Positions 21,092 to 22,698 of a DNA stretch of 22,698 nucleotides are shown here, in pieces. Within the stretch, counting starts at the first letter, position 1. The number at the start of each line of letters is the position of its first letter. The translations under genes and the position numbers were made by a program. The DNA is from VBAS01 sp964444975 (GTDB lineage Bacteria > Bacteroidota > Bacteroidia > Chitinophagales > Chitinophagaceae). Location: the NCBI GenBank assembly GCA_964444975.1, contig CAYUJD010000063.1, positions 1-22,698 of the forward strand, given 5' to 3'. The notes beneath the pieces are model-generated. The model made no database searches and was not told the origin of the DNA. It saw only the letters and a program-made list of their open reading frames with translations.

Positions 21092-22698
21092 ATGAAACGA
21101 ACCCTTTTGCCCTGGATTTACCTGCTGATAACTTTTTCAGCTCAATCGCAGATTGCTTACTATGACGCCTTAGAACTGTCCGGGTACTATAACCCCGCAA
21201 CACGGGTATTCAAAAGTGATCCTGCATCCCTGAATGCAGTCGGGATTATTATTAAAAAATATTGCACCAACCTGCCTGATACAACTAACTGGGCAGATGT
21301 AAAGGATGCAATTATTACCGATAACCCGGCTAACCCGAATTTTAATCCGTTGCTGGCTCCCTATTTCAATATTACGCCTGCATTAGGAGTGACGGCTTTT
21401 GCAGCAGGCAAATCAATTCTTTCATCCATCGGCGGCCTCGATGTCACCACCTTCGCCGACGGGCTGGCCAAATTCCTGGTGAAGAGAACAAAGGAAGAAT
21501 TGTATGTTTCCTTTTTTGAAAACCTGGCAGATGAAAAAAAATTCCCCGAATTTAAAATCCTTTTTCCCAGGACACACGAACTGGTTGAAAACTTCAAAGC
21601 ATGGGAATACTCCAATATCATCAATACACTGCGTGAATCGTTTGACAAGGATTTGAAGGAGCTGCTTGCCAACATCCCAAAATTTAAAGACGTGGACACG
21701 GCACAATATGAAGACAAAGTCAAAGCACGGCTCCGGGCAATCAAATCATTTTTTTCCGGCGACAGGGGTAAACTTGTGTTATCAGCCCTGGCGCTGGGCC
21801 AGGGTATTTTGTCAGGACAAAAACTGCCGGATATTATTCATAACCTGGCCGGGCCCGGATACCTCGGCGGCATTTTACAGGATGATGTATTGAAAAATTC
21901 TTTGCGGCTGCTCGATATTCTAAGCATGAGCTTCAGGAGCAATACGGCCGGCAGAAGCTATATTTCCAAAACAGAATTTGATTCACTCGCCGGCGACCCG
22001 GTGGCGCTGCGTATTTTTTGCGGGCTGGTTTACCAGCAGATAAAAAGCGAATCAATATTCATCAGCGAAATCCGTGTGGCCGAACGCCTGGCGCAGAATA
22101 TAATGGCTACCATTCATAACCTGGAAGCATACTATGATGAACTGGTGAATGAAGCGGAAAAAATTGCAGCAGCATGGAAAGCACTGAAAGAAACCAAAGC
22201 AAAAGGCGAACTCGATTTTACTGAATACGGCAATGCCATGTTTGAGTCCCTGAATAATTTTCTCGATCAGATTCAGCAGGTGGAATCGCTGGTGCCCGGG
22301 TTAAAATTATCGGGCAAAGTGATGAATACTTTCAATACCGCAAAGGAAGTGATGGAAATTGCACATGACATTACTGTTCGCAATTACAGCGGCGCTATTT
22401 CTGCCACGCTGCATTTTATTACAAAACATGCGGAGAACAGTGAAGACATGAAAAGCTTTACGGGCTTCCTGGTAAAATTTGGCTCGTTTGCCGCCAACGT
22501 GGTGCAGGCAAAAAGCTCCGATGAAGTGGAGAAAGCCATCGAGTCGGTGGTGCTTCCTGTAGGAAGCGCTTCTATAAAAAAACATTCCGGTTTTAATATT
22601 GCCATCAATGCCTATGTGGGAATATACGGAGGACGGCAACGGCAAAAAACAGACACGAAGTTTGTGGATGTGGGCGGTGTGTATGCTCCCGCAGGTGT
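21092..22698 (+). CDS. Large secreted helical protein of unknown function (3' end missing)
   Basis: The frame opens at ATG 21092, 12 bases after the subtilase stop, and stays open to the window edge: at least 535 residues with no stop. It starts with a signal peptide (MKRTLLPWIYLLITFSAQSQ), so the product is exported. After an acidic/aromatic segment (about 20-90) comes GVTAFAAGKSILSSIGGLDV followed by TTFADGLAKFLVKRTKEELY. The rest is mostly predicted amphipathic helix with many Lys/Glu pairs and no membrane span, catalytic motif or cysteine pattern that I recognise. I have the impression of similar hypothetical proteins in other Bacteroidota, but cannot name a family. The G+C rises sharply after about 21420. 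Tight linkage suggests it acts with the two genes before it. Confidence 0.85.
   Translation, partial: MKRTLLPWIYLLITFSAQSQIAYYDALELSGYYNPATRVFKSDPASLNAVGIIIKKYCTNLPDTTNWADVKDAIITDNPANPNFNPLLAPYFNITPALGVTAFAAGKSILSSIGGLDVTTFADGLAKFLVKRTKEELYVSFFENLADEKKFPEFKILFPRTHELVENFKAWEYSNIINTLRESFDKDLKELLANIPKFKDVDTAQYEDKVKARLRAIKSFFSGDRGKLVLSALALGQGILSGQKLPDIIHNLAGPGYLGGILQDDVLKNSLRLLDILSMSFRSNTAGRSYISKTEFDSLAGDPVALRIFCGLVYQQIKSESIFISEIRVAERLAQNIMATIHNLEAYYDELVNEAEKIAAAWKALKETKAKGELDFTEYGNAMFESLNNFLDQIQQVESLVPGLKLSGKVMNTFNTAKEVMEIAHDITVRNYSGAISATLHFITKHAENSEDMKSFTGFLVKFGSFAANVVQAKSSDEVEKAIESVVLPVGSASIKKHSGFNIAINAYVGIYGGRQRQKTDTKFVDVGGVYAPAG

Noticed and set aside
1..22698. CRISPR arrays, tRNA or rRNA genes, insertion sequences, prophage genes
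   Set aside because: I looked for regularly spaced repeats, cloverleaf-like segments and transposase or integrase motifs and saw none. The repeats present are short, irregular and intergenic, apart from those noted in pssA and rsmG.

Overview
This 22.7-kb window looks like chromosome from a member of the Bacteroidota, most likely a Chitinophagaceae-type bacterium. The reasons are the recurring promoter form TTTG/TTG - about 19-21 bases - TAnnTTTG, start codons without strong Shine-Dalgarno sites, family-level resemblance of the housekeeping proteins, intergenic repeats of the kind I associate with this phylum, and moderate G+C. I saw no rRNA, tRNA, CRISPR array, transposase or phage gene. About 24 protein genes fill the window, and no gene-free gap exceeds 300 bases.

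Left part (1-8.3 kb): a small acidic DUF2795 protein (-), a LolD-like ABC ATPase (+), a PduO-type cobalamin adenosyltransferase (-), a second ABC ATPase (-) and gatC (-). Then follow trpS and a deoxynucleoside kinase (+), two small secreted proteins with TonB-C-like ends (+), a convergent secreted DUF922 metalloprotease-like protein (-), and ATP-dependent PEP carboxykinase (-) with its own promoter and terminator.

Middle (8.5-18.5 kb): a + strand row of pepP, pssA, purS and rsmI. The start of pssA is written through a C/G-rich palindromic repeat. Next come an iodotyrosine-deiodinase-like flavoprotein (-), a secreted M1 metallopeptidase (+), a NarL/LuxR response regulator without a partner kinase (-), rsmG (-), a membrane glycosyltransferase (-) and tgt (+). 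The tgt product lacks the usual zinc cysteines. The response regulator gene is bracketed by two copies of the same palindrome-plus-promoter module. One copy drives the regulator itself. The other faces about 100 bases with no reading frame, ending in a hairpin, so it may drive a small RNA.

Right end (18.6-22.7 kb): three closely spaced + strand genes with a plausible promoter form an accessory-looking cassette. They encode a three-helix membrane protein of an uncharacterised family, a subtilisin-like protease with an N-terminal SH3-like domain and no signal peptide (oxyanion Asn replaced by Asp), and a large secreted helical protein of unknown function that runs off the window. An A+T-rich block covers the protease. 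This cassette is the best candidate here for an undescribed system. Its function cannot be read from the sequence.
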